A stretch of DNA of 31,005 nt from CAG-488 sp963625295 (GCA_963625295.1 CAVFTC010000018.1:1-31005); one strand, 5' to 3'. Counted from the stretch's first letter, positions 15,056 to 23,638 are shown. The notes: generated by a model from the letters alone, not told the origin. A program made the numbers and translations.

Positions 15056-15658
15056 TTATTTTGAATAAAGCTCGACGATGAGATGCTCCTCAACGGGGTA
15101 GTCTATATCGTCACGGGACGGCATAGCGATAACCTTACCGGTAAACGGATCATCTGTCTTCTCCAGCCACTTCGGAAGAAGAACAACCGGAGCCTTTTCA
15201 CCTGTAAGCTCGGTGAAAACAGCGCTTGATCTGCTGTTCTCGCAAACGGAGATAACCTCGCCCGGCTTAACCATGTATGACGGAATGTCTACACGCTTGC
15301 CGTTGATGGTGAAGTGACCGTGTGAAACGAACTGACGAGCCTGACGACGGGTTGCTGCAAATCCGAGACGGAAAACAACATTGTCAAGACGGCGTTCGCA
15401 AAGAACAAGGAGATTTTCACCTGCTTTGCCCTGCATCTTTGTTGCCTTTTCATAATATGAATAGAACTGCTTCTCAAGCATACCATATATGAACTTAACC
15501 TTCTGCTTCTCGTTGAGCTGAAGAGCATACTCGGACTTCTTTCTTCTCATCTGACCTTTGGGGTTGCGTTTTGTTTCCTTGTTCTTGTAACCCATAACAG
15601 CCGGAGAAATGCCGAGAGCCTTGCAACGCTTAGCAATAGGCTGCATATTTCTTGCCAT
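15056..15658 (-). CDS. rpsD: 30S ribosomal protein S4
   Basis: This 200-residue primary 16S rRNA binding protein carries the S4 RNA-binding domain (about 90-155): RRLDNVVFRLGFAATRRQAR and then FVSHGHFTINGKRVDIPSYM. The N-terminus lacks a zinc-binding Cys cluster, so it is the zinc-free form. In Clostridia rpsD sits in the alpha operon as here, whereas in Bacillus it is elsewhere. It lies 23 nt after rpsK. S4 often represses its own operon by binding mRNA, but I did not find a clear S4 leader structure in the short spacers. Confidence 0.97.
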   Translation of the reverse strand: MARNMQPIAKRCKALGISPAVMGYKNKETKRNPKGQMRRKKSEYALQLNEKQKVKFIYGMLEKQFYSYYEKATKMQGKAGENLLVLCERRLDNVVFRLGFAATRRQARQFVSHGHFTINGKRVDIPSYMVKPGEVISVCENSRSSAVFTELTGEKAPVVLLPKWLEKTDDPFTGKVIAMPSRDDIDYPVEEHLIVELYSK

Positions 15659-15681
15659 ATCAATATCCTCCTTCTTCTGAA

Positions 15682-16089
15682 TTATACACGTCTTCTCTTC
15701 GGCGGACGGCAGCCGTTGTGCGGGATCGGAGTAACATCCTTGATAAGGCTTACTTCCAAGCCTGCGGTCTGCAATGCTCTGATTGCAGCCTCGCGTCCTG
15801 CTCCCGGACCCTTAACGTAAACCTCAACTGTCTTCATACCATGCTCGATAGCGATCTTAGCAGCAGTCTCGGCAGCGGTCTGAGCTGCGAACGGAGTTGA
15901 CTTCTTTGAACCTCTGAAGCCCATCTCACCAGCGCTTGCCCATGATACTGCGTTGCCCTGTGTGTCACTGATGGTAACGATAGTATTGTTGAAGGTGGAT
16001 TGGATATGAGCTGCGCCGCGTTCAATGTTCTTTCGTTCACGGCGTCTGCGAGTGGCAGTGCCCTTCTTAGCGGAACCCTTAGGTGCCAT
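15682..16089 (-). CDS. rpsK: 30S ribosomal protein S11
   Basis: This 135-residue S11 protein has the conserved core AHIQSTFNNTIVTISDTQGN (27-46), KSTPFAAQTAAE, GPGAGREAAIRAL and the C-terminal IKDVTPIPHNGCRPPKRRRV ending. It binds 16S rRNA in the platform near the E site. It follows rpsM by 14 nt and precedes rpsD by 23 nt, as in most bacteria. The basic N-terminal extension (residues 2-25) is slightly longer than in Escherichia coli. Confidence 0.97.
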   Translation of the reverse strand: MAPKGSAKKGTATRRRRERKNIERGAAHIQSTFNNTIVTISDTQGNAVSWASAGEMGFRGSKKSTPFAAQTAAETAAKIAIEHGMKTVEVYVKGPGAGREAAIRALQTAGLEVSLIKDVTPIPHNGCRPPKRRRV

Positions 16090-16103
16090 ATTATCCCTCC
16101 TAA

Positions 16104-16472
16104 TTACTTCTTCTTGTTAGCAATAGTCTTCTTCGGACCCTTGCGTGTACGTGCGTTTGTCTTTGATCGCTGTCCTCTAACGGGCAGACCCTTTCTGTGG
16201 CGTACGCCACGATAACAACCGATTTCGATAAGTCTCTTGATATCAAAAGCGGTCTCTCTGCGAAGATCACCCTCAACCTTAACGTTGTGGTCAATATACT
16301 CACGCAGTTTTGCTACATCGTCTTCCGACAGATCCTTGACTCTGATGTCAGGATTTACGCCTGTAGCTGCGATAATGTCGCCGGCAGTTTTACGACCGAT
16401 GCCGTAGATATAAGTAAGAGCGATTTCGATTCTCTTCTCTCTCGGCAAGTCAACACCTGATATACGCGCCAT
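16104..16472 (-). CDS. rpsM: 30S ribosomal protein S13
   Basis: This 122-residue S13 protein has ARISGVDLPREKRIEIALTY (2-21), the helix-two-turn-helix region YIYGIGRKTAGDI, and the C-terminal RHRKGLPVRGQRSKTNARTR segment that reaches toward the P-site tRNA. It forms head-subunit bridges with the 50S subunit. It lies 36 nt after rpmJ. Length and ending are standard. Confidence 0.97.
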   Translation of the reverse strand: MARISGVDLPREKRIEIALTYIYGIGRKTAGDIIAATGVNPDIRVKDLSEDDVAKLREYIDHNVKVEGDLRRETAFDIKRLIEIGCYRGVRHRKGLPVRGQRSKTNARTRKGPKKTIANKKK

Positions 16473-16508
16473 TTCTCAGTTGCACCTCCATAAATGGTTT
16501 GCGTCGGA

Positions 16509-16622
16509 TTAGCCCTGACGCTGTTTGTGCTTGGGATTTTCACAGATAACCATGATTTTTCCCTTGCGCTTAATAATCTTGCACTTCTCGCAAATTTTCT
16601 TTACAGAAGGTCTGACTTTCAT
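16509..16622 (-). CDS. rpmJ: 50S ribosomal protein L36 (zinc-binding type)
   Basis: This gene encodes only 37 residues. It begins MKVRPSVKKICEKCKI and ends KHKQRQG. C11, C14, C27 and H32 form the L36 zinc ribbon, so this is the zinc-dependent paralogue. GGAGG stands eight bases before the ATG. It lies between infA (32 nt) and rpsM (36 nt), its canonical place. Confidence 0.97.
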   Translation of the reverse strand: MKVRPSVKKICEKCKIIKRKGKIMVICENPKHKQRQG

Positions 16623-16654
16623 TTGAATGCCCTCCTTGAAAAATTAGCCTTAGC

Positions 16655-16873
16655 TTATTTTGATCGCCATGTTATTCTTCCTTTGGTGAGGTCATATGGC
16701 GAAACTTCGACCGTCACCTTGTCTCCGGGAAGGATACGAATGTAGTTCATTCTGAGCTTACCGGAAATATGTGCTAAAATCTTGTGTCCGTTTTCGAGCT
16801 CTACCTGAAATATTGCGTTCGGCAATGCCTCAACAACAACACCTTCAAGCTCAAGCATATCCTGTTTTGACAT
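16655..16873 (-). CDS. infA: Translation initiation factor IF-1
   Basis: This 72-residue single OB-fold protein binds the A site of the 30S subunit during initiation. Visible motifs are MLELEGVVVEALPNAIFQVE (near the start), GHKILAHISGKLRMNYIRIL and the closing KGRITWRSK, where family members often end in YR. The start is the ATG at 16873, seven bases after AAGGAGGT; an in-frame GTG at 16882 overlaps that ribosome binding site and is rejected. It follows map by 13 nt. Confidence 0.97.
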   Translation of the reverse strand: MSKQDMLELEGVVVEALPNAIFQVELENGHKILAHISGKLRMNYIRILPGDKVTVEVSPYDLTKGRITWRSK

Positions 16874-16886
16874 ATACTGCACCTCC

Positions 16887-17636
16887 TTAAAGCAGAGTGA
16901 GTATCTTTGGACCGCTCGGTGTTATAGCCACCGTGTGTTCAAAGTGCGCCGACAGCTTGCCGTCACGGGTTTTTACTGTCCATCCGTCCGGCAGCGTCCT
17001 GACATCTGCCTTGCCGAGGTTAATCATCGGCTCAATTGCGATCGTCATGCCCGGCAACAGGCGAACTCCCCTTCCGGGGGTTCCGTAATTCGGAACACTT
17101 GGGTCTTCATGGAGCTTGTGACCGACTCCGTGTCCGACAAATTCACGGACTACGGAATAGCCTCTTGACTCGCAATGGCGCTGTATCGCCGAGCCTATAT
17201 CGCCGATTCTGCCGCCTGCGACAGCCTTTTCGATGCCTAAAAACAGGCTCTCCTTTGTTGTGTCGCACAGCCGCTTCGCCTCGGAGCTTATCGCTCCGGC
17301 AGCGAAAGTAGCAGCATTGTCGCCGTTAAAGCCCTCAAGGGCTGCGCCTAAGTCTATGCTTACGATGTCGCCCTCTTCGATAACACGCTTCTTGCTGGGT
17401 ATTCCATGAATAACCTCATCGTTTATGGAAATGCATGCGGTGGCAGGATAGCCGCTGTAATTAAGGAAGTTTGGCGTTGCGCCGCACTTGATAATATAAT
17501 CATAGGCTATTTTGTCTATCTCCGCCGTAGTAACACCCGGCTCGACAGCCTCTCCTGCCAACTTTAATGCTCCTGCCGAAATGATGCAAGCCTCTCTCAT
17601 GAGAGCAAGCTCCCTGTTCGTTTTGAGCACTATCAT
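16887..17636 (-). CDS. map: Methionine aminopeptidase, type I
   Basis: This 249-residue enzyme removes the N-terminal Met from nascent proteins after deformylation. All five metal ligands of the pita-bread fold are present: D95 in VSIDLG, D106 in NGDNAA, H169 in VGHGVG, E202 in AIEPMI and E233 in HFEHTV; H77 (VIHGIP) is the substrate-contact histidine. It lacks the N-terminal zinc-finger extension of some type I enzymes. It begins two nt after adk ends, so the pair is probably translationally coupled. Confidence 0.97.
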   Translation of the reverse strand: MIVLKTNRELALMREACIISAGALKLAGEAVEPGVTTAEIDKIAYDYIIKCGATPNFLNYSGYPATACISINDEVIHGIPSKKRVIEEGDIVSIDLGAALEGFNGDNAATFAAGAISSEAKRLCDTTKESLFLGIEKAVAGGRIGDIGSAIQRHCESRGYSVVREFVGHGVGHKLHEDPSVPNYGTPGRGVRLLPGMTIAIEPMINLGKADVRTLPDGWTVKTRDGKLSAHFEHTVAITPSGPKILTLL

Positions 17637-17638
17637 GC

Positions 17639-18271
17639 TTAATCCTCCAATGCCTTAAGTGTGAGCGCCGATGTGTCGGCGATCTCCTCCTGGCCTTCAA
17701 CTATTCTGAGAATGCCCTTCTTAGAATAGAAATCTTTAAGCGGCTCTGTCTGCTTGTGATAAACAGCAAGTCTGTCAAGAACCGTTTCGGGAGCGTCGTC
17801 CTTACGCTGAATAAGTTCACCGTCGCAAGCGTCGCATACTCCCTCCGCCTTCGGAGCTTTATACTCCAGGTGATATGAGGAGCCGCAAGCCTTGCAGACT
17901 CGTCTGCCCGACATTCTTGCAGCGATCTTCTCGTCGGGAACCTCGATATCTATGACCCTGTCAATGATAATGCCCATAGCGTCGAGAGCTTCCGCCTGAG
18001 GGATCGTGCGCGGGAAACCGTCAAGGATAAAACCGTTTGCACAGTCGTCCTTAGCAAGTCTTTCCTTGATGATGCCGATAACGACATCATCGGGAACGAG
18101 CTGACCTGCGTCCATGAAGGACTTTGCCTTGAGTCCCATCTCCGTGCCCTGTGCGAGGGCTTCACGGATTATATTGCCCGTTGAGATCGCAGGAATATTG
18201 AGAGCCTTGCAGATGACCTCTGCCTGAGTGCCCTTACCTGCGCCCGGGGCGCCGAGAAGAATTAATTTCAT
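17639..18271 (-). CDS. adk: Adenylate kinase, zinc-lid type
   Basis: This 210-residue kinase interconverts ATP + AMP and 2 ADP. The P-loop GAPGAGKGT is at 7-15, and the AMP-binding region includes GFILDGFPRTIPQAEAL (80-96). The long LID domain carries four cysteines (C126, C129, C146, C149), which form the structural zinc site typical of Gram-positive enzymes. It lies 17 nt after secY and two nt before map, in the usual secY-adk-map order. Confidence 0.98.
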   Translation of the reverse strand: MKLILLGAPGAGKGTQAEVICKALNIPAISTGNIIREALAQGTEMGLKAKSFMDAGQLVPDDVVIGIIKERLAKDDCANGFILDGFPRTIPQAEALDAMGIIIDRVIDIEVPDEKIAARMSGRRVCKACGSSYHLEYKAPKAEGVCDACDGELIQRKDDAPETVLDRLAVYHKQTEPLKDFYSKKGILRIVEGQEEIADTSALTLKALED

Positions 18272-18288
18272 AATTAACTCCTTTTTGA

Positions 18289-19614
18289 TTAGTCAAGGAA
18301 TCCCTTGTAATGACGCATCATCATCTGGGACTCAAGCTGCTTAACCGTTTCGATAGCAACACCGACAAGGATGATGATCGAAGTACCGCCGAGGGAAACA
18401 TTCATCGGCTTACCGCAAGCTGATGTGATAAGCGAGAACAGAAGCGGGAAGAGCGCAACGACCGAAAGAAGGAGAGCACCGAGCAAGGTAATTCTTGACA
18501 GGATTTTCTGAATATAATCGGAGGTCGGCTTACCGGGACGGATACCCGGAATTGCACCGCTGTTCTTGCGGATGTTGTTAGCCATCTCGATGGGGTTGTA
18601 CTGAATTGAAGCATAGAAATATGCGAAGAAGATTATAAGAAGGAAATACAAAATCACATAGATCCAGCTTGAGCTTGAGAAGAACTTGAAGAAATGGTCA
18701 TACCAGCCGTCGCCTTCCTTTGCGCCGACAAAAAGGTTGATTGTCGGAGGAAGCGAGAGGATTGACGAAGCGAAGATGATCGGCATAACACCTGACATAT
18801 TGACCTTGATAGGAATATGTGTGCTCTGTCCGCCATACATCTTGCGGCCGACAACTCTCTTTGCGTACTGAACAGGAATTCTTCTTTCAGCGTTATCCAT
18901 CCAAACGATGTAGGCGATCATGAGAATCATGCAAATCGCAACTACAACGGAAAGGACTGCATAAACGCCGCCGTATGAGAAGTAACCGCCGTTTGCGTCG
19001 AAAAGAGAAGCGATGATCGACGGGATTCTCGCAACGATACCGGCGAAAAGAATGATTGAGATTCCGTTGCCGATTCCCTTGTCATTGATCTGCTCGCCGA
19101 GCCACATGATGAGTGCACATCCTGCGGAGAAGCAGAGGATAATAACAAGTGCCTGGAAGATATCGGCAAATACGCCGATGTCTTTCATAAGAAGATAATT
19201 ATTACCGCGAAGGTAGAAATAGTAAGCTGTACTCTGAAGAAGAGCAAGACCGACCGTTACATAACGGGTGATCGTTGCGATCTTCTTGCGTCCCTCCTCG
19301 CCGTCCTTTGAAAGACGCTCGAGAGCGGGAATAGCAACTGTCAACAACTGAACTATAATGGAGCTGTTAATGTACGGTGTGATTGACATTGCGAAAATCG
19401 TACCGTAGTTAAAAGCGTTACCTGTCATCATGTTCAGGTATTCCATGAATGTTCCTGACATCTGTGAGTCGGAGAAGATGCCGTTAGCACCCGCTGCGAC
19501 AAACGGAACGGGAATGGCTGCACCGATTCTGAAAATCAGAACAATAAGAGCCGTGAATAAAATTTTCTTACGAAGATCTGCGATTTTCCATGCGTTGGCA
19601 AGCGTCCTCAACAT
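18289..19614 (-). CDS. secY: Protein translocase subunit SecY
   Basis: This 441-residue protein is the channel-forming subunit of the SecYEG translocon in the cytoplasmic membrane. It has ten hydrophobic segments. Signature regions include ITPYINSSIIVQLL in TM2 (near residue 78), GIGNGISIILFAGI, the cytoplasmic loop with MDNAERRIPVQYAKRVVGRK, and the RPGKPTSDYI loop before TM9. The start lies one nt after the rplO stop, so translation is probably coupled. It ends 17 nt before adk. Confidence 0.98.
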   Translation of the reverse strand: MLRTLANAWKIADLRKKILFTALIVLIFRIGAAIPVPFVAAGANGIFSDSQMSGTFMEYLNMMTGNAFNYGTIFAMSITPYINSSIIVQLLTVAIPALERLSKDGEEGRKKIATITRYVTVGLALLQSTAYYFYLRGNNYLLMKDIGVFADIFQALVIILCFSAGCALIMWLGEQINDKGIGNGISIILFAGIVARIPSIIASLFDANGGYFSYGGVYAVLSVVVAICMILMIAYIVWMDNAERRIPVQYAKRVVGRKMYGGQSTHIPIKVNMSGVMPIIFASSILSLPPTINLFVGAKEGDGWYDHFFKFFSSSSWIYVILYFLLIIFFAYFYASIQYNPIEMANNIRKNSGAIPGIRPGKPTSDYIQKILSRITLLGALLLSVVALFPLLFSLITSACGKPMNVSLGGTSIIILVGVAIETVKQLESQMMMRHYKGFLD

Positions 19615-19615
19615 T

Positions 19616-20059
19616 TCAAATCACCTCTGCAATTCCGCCCGCAGCCTCGATCTTCTGCTTCGCAGACTCTGAGAATGCGTTAGCTTTAACTGTGAGCTTC
19701 TTAGTAAGCTCGCCGTTACCAAGGATCTTTACACCGTCGAAAGAATTCTTGACAAGACCTGCCGCTCTGAGAGCGTCGGTATCAACAACTGCGCCGTTGT
19801 CAAACTTCTTTTCGAGATCCTTAACATTGAGAGCAATAATCTCTTTGCGGAATATATTGTTGAAACCTCTCTTGGGAAGACGTCTCTGTAAAGGCATCTG
19901 GCCGCCTTCAAAGCCCGGGCGCATACCGCGACCTGCTCTGGCTTTCTGACCCTTATGGCCCTTGCCTGCAGTTTTACCCTGACCGGAACCTGCACCTCTA
20001 CCGATACGCTTGCGCTCCTTTGTTGAGCCGGGCGCCGGTGAAAGTTCGTGCAACTTCAT
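19616..20059 (-). CDS. rplO: 50S ribosomal protein L15
   Basis: This 147-residue protein shows the L15 glycine-rich, basic N-terminal extension: MKLHELSPAPGSTKERKRIG, GRGAGSGQGKTAGKGHKGQK, then RAGRGMRPGFEGGQMPLQRR. It threads into 23S rRNA, and a C-terminal globular domain follows (KRGFNNIF onwards). The ATG at 20059 is chosen because GGAGGT lies seven bases upstream; an in-frame GTG at 20068 overlaps that site. It follows rpmD by 17 nt. Confidence 0.97.
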   Translation of the reverse strand: MKLHELSPAPGSTKERKRIGRGAGSGQGKTAGKGHKGQKARAGRGMRPGFEGGQMPLQRRLPKRGFNNIFRKEIIALNVKDLEKKFDNGAVVDTDALRAAGLVKNSFDGVKILGNGELTKKLTVKANAFSESAKQKIEAAGGIAEVI

Positions 20060-20076
20060 AATTCGCACCTCCTTGC

Positions 20077-20256
20077 TTATGCTTCGGTTACATCGATAAG
20101 GTGCTGAATTTTCTTCACCTTGCCGAGTGTCTGCGGATTGTTCGGCTGAACCGAAACATCTCCGATCTTATGAAGACCAAGTGCATGAGCGGTGGCAATC
20201 TGGTCCTTTTTGCTGCCGATCAAGCTCTTAACGAGCTTTACCTGTACATCTGCCAT
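20077..20256 (-). CDS. rpmD: 50S ribosomal protein L30
   Basis: This gene encodes 59 residues. It begins MADVQVKLVKSLIGSKKDQI, continues ATAHALGLHKIGDVSVQPNN and contains TLGKVKKIQHLIDV near the end. These match the L30 ferredoxin-like fold, with its conserved LGL and V-x-H-L-I type C-terminus. It lies between rpsE (14 nt) and rplO (17 nt). L30 is missing from some bacteria; here it is intact. Confidence 0.96.
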   Translation of the reverse strand: MADVQVKLVKSLIGSKKDQIATAHALGLHKIGDVSVQPNNPQTLGKVKKIQHLIDVTEA

Positions 20257-20270
20257 TTGTACCGCCCTCC

Positions 20271-20771
20271 TTAACCTAAAATTTCCTTAGCTGACTTGTC
20301 ACGAACTGCTGCAACCTCGTCAACATTGCGGAGTTTTGAAAGACCGTCAATAGTAGCTCTGACTACATTGCACGGATTGTTTGAACGCAGTGCCTTTGAA
20401 CGAATGTCCTTGATTCCGACGGACTCAACGACAGCACGAACCGGACCGCCTGCGATAACACCGGTACCGGGAGCAGCCGGCTTGAGAAGTACAACGCCTG
20501 CGCCGTATTTACCGATGATCTCATGAGGAATAGTTGTTCCTCTGAGAGAAACTTTAATAAGGTTCTTCTTCGCATCCTCGATACCCTTGCGGATAGCATC
20601 CGGAACTTCGCCCGACTTACCGATACCGAAGCCGACTGTTCCGTTGCCGTCGCCGACAACTACAAGAGCAGCGAACTTGAAGATACGACCACCTTTAACT
20701 GTCTTAGAAACACGGTTGATAGTAACAACGCGTTCCGTAAGTTCCATAGCCGATGCATCAATCTTAGCCAA
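20271..20771 (-). CDS. rpsE: 30S ribosomal protein S5
   Basis: This 166-residue protein holds the S5 double-stranded RNA-binding domain (about 10-75: ERVVTINRVSKTVKGGRIFK, GDGNGTVGFGIGKSGEVPDA) and the C-terminal domain (GAGVVLLKPAAPGTGVIAGG, AVVESVGIKDIRSKALRS). It contributes to decoding accuracy and mRNA unwinding at the entry channel. It lies 18 nt after rplR. Confidence 0.97.
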   Translation of the reverse strand: MAKIDASAMELTERVVTINRVSKTVKGGRIFKFAALVVVGDGNGTVGFGIGKSGEVPDAIRKGIEDAKKNLIKVSLRGTTIPHEIIGKYGAGVVLLKPAAPGTGVIAGGPVRAVVESVGIKDIRSKALRSNNPCNVVRATIDGLSKLRNVDEVAAVRDKSAKEILG

Positions 20772-20789
20772 AAGTAATTCCTCCTTACC

Positions 20790-21149
20790 TTAGAACTTGA
20801 GGCCGCCCTCACGGGCGCCTTCGGCCAGTTCCTGAACACGGCCGTGATATATATAGCCACCGCGGTCAAATACGCATTCTTCGATGCCTTTGTCCTTAGC
20901 GCGCTGTGCGAGTAACTCGCCCACCTTGTGAGCTGCGGCTTTGTTTCCGCCGTATTCCGTGAAATCCTTCTCAACAGTAGAAGCGCTGACAAGTGTTACG
21001 CCTGCCTCGTCATCTATTAACTGAGCGTAGATGTTCTGTAATGAGCGGAATACATCAAGGCGGGGGCACTGAGCTGTGCCGGAGATCTTGTTACGCACTC
21101 TCTGGTGGCGTGCAAGTCTCGCCTTATTACTGTCTGGTCTGTTAACCAT
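20790..21149 (-). CDS. rplR: 50S ribosomal protein L18
   Basis: This 119-residue protein binds 5S rRNA with L5 and L25. The basic N-terminus (KARLARHQRVRNKISGT) precedes PRLDVFRSLQNIYAQLIDDE, and the C-terminus ends in FDRGGYIYHGRVQELAEGAR followed by EGGLKF. These are standard L18 features and the length is typical. It lies 24 nt after rplF. Confidence 0.97.
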   Translation of the reverse strand: MVNRPDSNKARLARHQRVRNKISGTAQCPRLDVFRSLQNIYAQLIDDEAGVTLVSASTVEKDFTEYGGNKAAAHKVGELLAQRAKDKGIEECVFDRGGYIYHGRVQELAEGAREGGLKF

Positions 21150-21173
21150 AAGTTTTTCACTCCTTCATTAAGA

Positions 21174-21719
21174 TTATTTGCCACCCTTACCGGCTTTACC
21201 TTCCTTACGGCGGATATGCTCATCAACATACTTGATGCCCTTACCCTTATAAGGCTCCGGAGGACGCTTCTCGCGTACTTCAGCGGCAAACTGACCTACC
21301 TTCTGCTTGTCAGGACCGGAAATAACGATTTTGTTCGGTGTGGGAACCTCGATCTTGATGCCCTCGGGCTGATCCATGATAACCTGATGTGAATAACCGA
21401 TATTCATAACAAGCTGTGTTCCCTGCATTGCGGCACGGTAACCGATACCGTTGATCTCAAGCTCCTTCTTGTATCCGTGAGCAGCACCCTCAACCATGTT
21501 GGCGACGAGTGTTCTCGTAAGACCGTGAAGAGATCTGTTGAGCTTTTCATCATTCGGACGAGTAACAACGATCTCGTTGTTCTCAACTGCAACAGCGATA
21601 TTGCTGTGCACTGTTCTGGTAAGAGTTCCCTGGGGTCCCTTTACGGTAACAGTGCTGCCGTCGATCGTAACATCAACGCCTGCAGGAATTGCGATTGGCA
21701 ACTTACCTATACGTGACAT
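21174..21719 (-). CDS. rplF: 50S ribosomal protein L6
   Basis: This 181-residue protein has two repeated L6 domains: MSRIGKLPIAIPAGVDVTID (1-20) opens the first. The second ends with the 23S rRNA-binding signature, seen as RPPEPYKGKGIKYVDEHIRR near 155-175. It lies near the factor-binding site. The start is the ATG at 21719, nine bases after GGGGAGGT; codons open upstream of it lack a ribosome binding site. It follows rpsH by 17 nt. Confidence 0.97.
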   Translation of the reverse strand: MSRIGKLPIAIPAGVDVTIDGSTVTVKGPQGTLTRTVHSNIAVAVENNEIVVTRPNDEKLNRSLHGLTRTLVANMVEGAAHGYKKELEINGIGYRAAMQGTQLVMNIGYSHQVIMDQPEGIKIEVPTPNKIVISGPDKQKVGQFAAEVREKRPPEPYKGKGIKYVDEHIRRKEGKAGKGGK

Positions 21720-21736
21720 TCTAACAGCACCTCCCC

Positions 21737-22135
21737 TTACCAAACGAATGCAAGAACTTCACCGCCGACATTAGCCTTGCGTGCGTCCTTGTCTGTCATA
21801 ACGCCCTTGGATGTGGAAACGATTGCGATACCGAGACCCTTCATGACCTTCGGCATTTTCTCACAACCTGAGTAAATTCTCAGACCGGGCTTTGAAACTC
21901 TGCGTAAACCTGTGATGGCTGCGGTCTTGTTCTGACCGTACTTGAGGGCGATCTCGATCATGCCCTGCTTTCCGTCATCCTCAACCTTGAAGCCTTTGAT
22001 ATAACCTTCATCAACAAGAATCTGAGCAATTGCCTTCTTCATGTTAGATGCCGGGATTTTGACAGAATCATGTTTTGCAGAACTTGCGTTGCGAATTCTG
22101 GTCAACATATCTGCGATTGAATCTGTAGTTTGCAT
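21737..22135 (-). CDS. rpsH: 30S ribosomal protein S8
   Basis: This 132-residue protein begins with TTDSIADMLTRIRNASSAKH and ends with STSKGVMTDKDARKANVGGE then VLAFVW, the canonical S8 C-terminal signature. S8 binds helix 21 of 16S rRNA and in Escherichia coli represses the spc operon by binding mRNA near rplE; I did not identify that structure here. It lies 32 nt after rpsN. Confidence 0.97.
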   Translation of the reverse strand: MQTTDSIADMLTRIRNASSAKHDSVKIPASNMKKAIAQILVDEGYIKGFKVEDDGKQGMIEIALKYGQNKTAAITGLRRVSKPGLRIYSGCEKMPKVMKGLGIAIVSTSKGVMTDKDARKANVGGEVLAFVW

Positions 22136-22167
22136 ACCGTCAACCTCCTTAATGCAATTACTCTAAA

Positions 22168-22353
22168 TTACCAACTTGCTTTCTTAACTCCGGGGATCTG
22201 ACCTGCATGAGCAAGCTCCCTGAAGCAGATACGGCAAACGCCGTACTTGCGAAGATATGCATGTGGTCTGCCGCAGATCTTGCATCTGTTGTATGCTCTT
22301 GATGAATACTTTGCAGTTTTTGCCTGCTTAACCTTCATTGATGTCTTAGCCAC
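22168..22353 (-). CDS. rpsN: 30S ribosomal protein S14, zinc-binding (type Z)
   Basis: This is the short 61-residue S14 form. C24, C27, C40 and C43 (RCKICGRPHAYLRKYGVCRI) form a zinc site. Many Firmicutes also hold a zinc-free S14 paralogue elsewhere for zinc starvation; the operon copy here is the zinc form. It follows rplE by 12 nt and precedes rpsH by 32 nt. Confidence 0.97.
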   Translation of the reverse strand: MAKTSMKVKQAKTAKYSSRAYNRCKICGRPHAYLRKYGVCRICFRELAHAGQIPGVKKASW

Positions 22354-22365
22354 AATTATACCTCC

Positions 22366-22908
22366 TTATTTCTCGAACGGAGCACCCATAAGCGTAAGCA
22401 GCTCACGAGCCTCTTCGTCAGTTTTTGCTGTGGTTACGAAGCAAATATCCATACCACGAACCTTATCTACCTTGTCATAATCGATTTCGGGGAAGATAAG
22501 CTGCTCCTTGATGCCCATGGAATAATTTCCGCGGCCGTCAAAAGAGTTAGCGTTGATTCCTCTGAAGTCACGAACACGGGGAAGAGCGAGATTGAAGAAT
22601 CTGTCAAGGAATTCATACATTCTGTCTCCTCTGAGTGTGACCTTAACGCCGATTGTCATGCCTTCACGGAGCTTGAAGTTAGCAACTGACTTCTTAGCCT
22701 TGCAAAGAACAGGCTTCTGACCTGTGATCTGGCTGAGATCGCTTACGATTGCGTCAACAACCTTCGGGTTGTCTCTTGCTTCGCCGCAAGCAACATTGAT
22801 AACTATCTTATCAAGCTTAGGGATCTGCATGACACTCTTGTATCCAAACTTTTTCATCAAAGCCGGTGCGGCTTCGTTAACATAGGTTTCTTTTAACCTT
22901 GCTGCCAT
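22366..22908 (-). CDS. rplE: 50S ribosomal protein L5
   Basis: This 180-residue protein binds 5S rRNA and contacts the P-site tRNA. Motifs include SVMQIPKLDKIVINVACGEA (25-44), LREGMTIGVKVTLRGDRMYE and the C-terminal RGMDICFVTTAKTDEEAREL. The length equals that of typical bacterial L5. It follows rplX by 19 nt. Confidence 0.97.
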   Translation of the reverse strand: MAARLKETYVNEAAPALMKKFGYKSVMQIPKLDKIVINVACGEARDNPKVVDAIVSDLSQITGQKPVLCKAKKSVANFKLREGMTIGVKVTLRGDRMYEFLDRFFNLALPRVRDFRGINANSFDGRGNYSMGIKEQLIFPEIDYDKVDKVRGMDICFVTTAKTDEEARELLTLMGAPFEK

Positions 22909-22927
22909 TTGTCATGTACCTCCCTTA

Positions 22928-23254
22928 TTAAAATTCCGCGTTGCACTTTTTGCAAATGCGTTTCTTATCTTTCTTGCCGTCAGCCTTAGCTGCGTGGCCG
23001 ACTCTTGTCGGTCTGCCGCACTTCGGGCAAACGAGCTGTACCTTATCGGCATAGAGTGCGCTCTCAGCCTTTACAAGGCCTCCCTGCTCACCCATCTGTC
23101 TGGGCTTAACATGCTTTGTTACGATGTTAATACCCTCAACGATAACCTTACCCTCTGAAGGAGCAACCTGGAGAACCTTACCTTTAGCTCCACGGTACTT
23201 ACCGTTGATTACGATGACCTGATCACCGGTCTTAACGTGTACTTTATTACTCAT
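22928..23254 (-). CDS. rplX: 50S ribosomal protein L24 with C-terminal Cys4 motif
   Basis: This 108-residue assembly-initiator protein of the 50S subunit has a KOW motif near the N-terminus (KTGDQVIVINGKYRGAKGKV, 8-27). The C-terminal part holds two CxxC pairs (C76/C79 in CPKCGRPTR, and C101/C104 in CKKCNAEF), arranged like a zinc ribbon. Escherichia coli L24 lacks both pairs; this form occurs in several other bacterial lineages. It follows rplN by 15 nt. Confidence 0.96.
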   Translation of the reverse strand: MSNKVHVKTGDQVIVINGKYRGAKGKVLQVAPSEGKVIVEGINIVTKHVKPRQMGEQGGLVKAESALYADKVQLVCPKCGRPTRVGHAAKADGKKDKKRICKKCNAEF

Positions 23255-23269
23255 AGTTGCACCCCCTGA

Positions 23270-23638
23270 TTAAAGCACTTCGGGAGCGAGTGAAAGGATC
23301 TTCATGAAGTCATGGTCACGAAGCTCTCTTGCAACAGGTCCAAAAATACGTGTGCCCTTTGGGTTTTTATCGTCTCTGATGATGACAGCTGCATTCTCGT
23401 CAAAACGAATGTATGTGCCGTCGTTGCGGCGTACGCCGCTGGCAGTACGAACAACTACTGCCTTTACAACCTCGCCCTTCTTTACGACGCCGCCGGGTGT
23501 TGCTTTCTTAACCGAAGCAACGATAACGTCGCCGATGTTGGCGTATCTTCTGCCGGTACCACCGAGAACTCGGATACATCTGATCTCCTTCGCTCCGGTG
23601 TTGTCGGCAACTTTGAGGTTACTTTCTTGCTGTATCAC
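23270..23638 (-). CDS. rplN: 50S ribosomal protein L14
   Basis: This 122-residue protein begins MIQQESNLKVADNTGAKEIR and contains RRYANIGDVIVASVKKATPG, then VVRTASGVRRNDGTYIRFDE. These are the L14 signatures. L14 lies at the subunit interface and bridges to 16S rRNA helix 14; it is also the binding site of RsfS. It lies 28 nt after rpsQ and heads the spc segment, with no separate promoter that I could find in the short spacer. Confidence 0.98.
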   Translation of the reverse strand: MIQQESNLKVADNTGAKEIRCIRVLGGTGRRYANIGDVIVASVKKATPGGVVKKGEVVKAVVVRTASGVRRNDGTYIRFDENAAVIIRDDKNPKGTRIFGPVARELRDHDFMKILSLAPEVL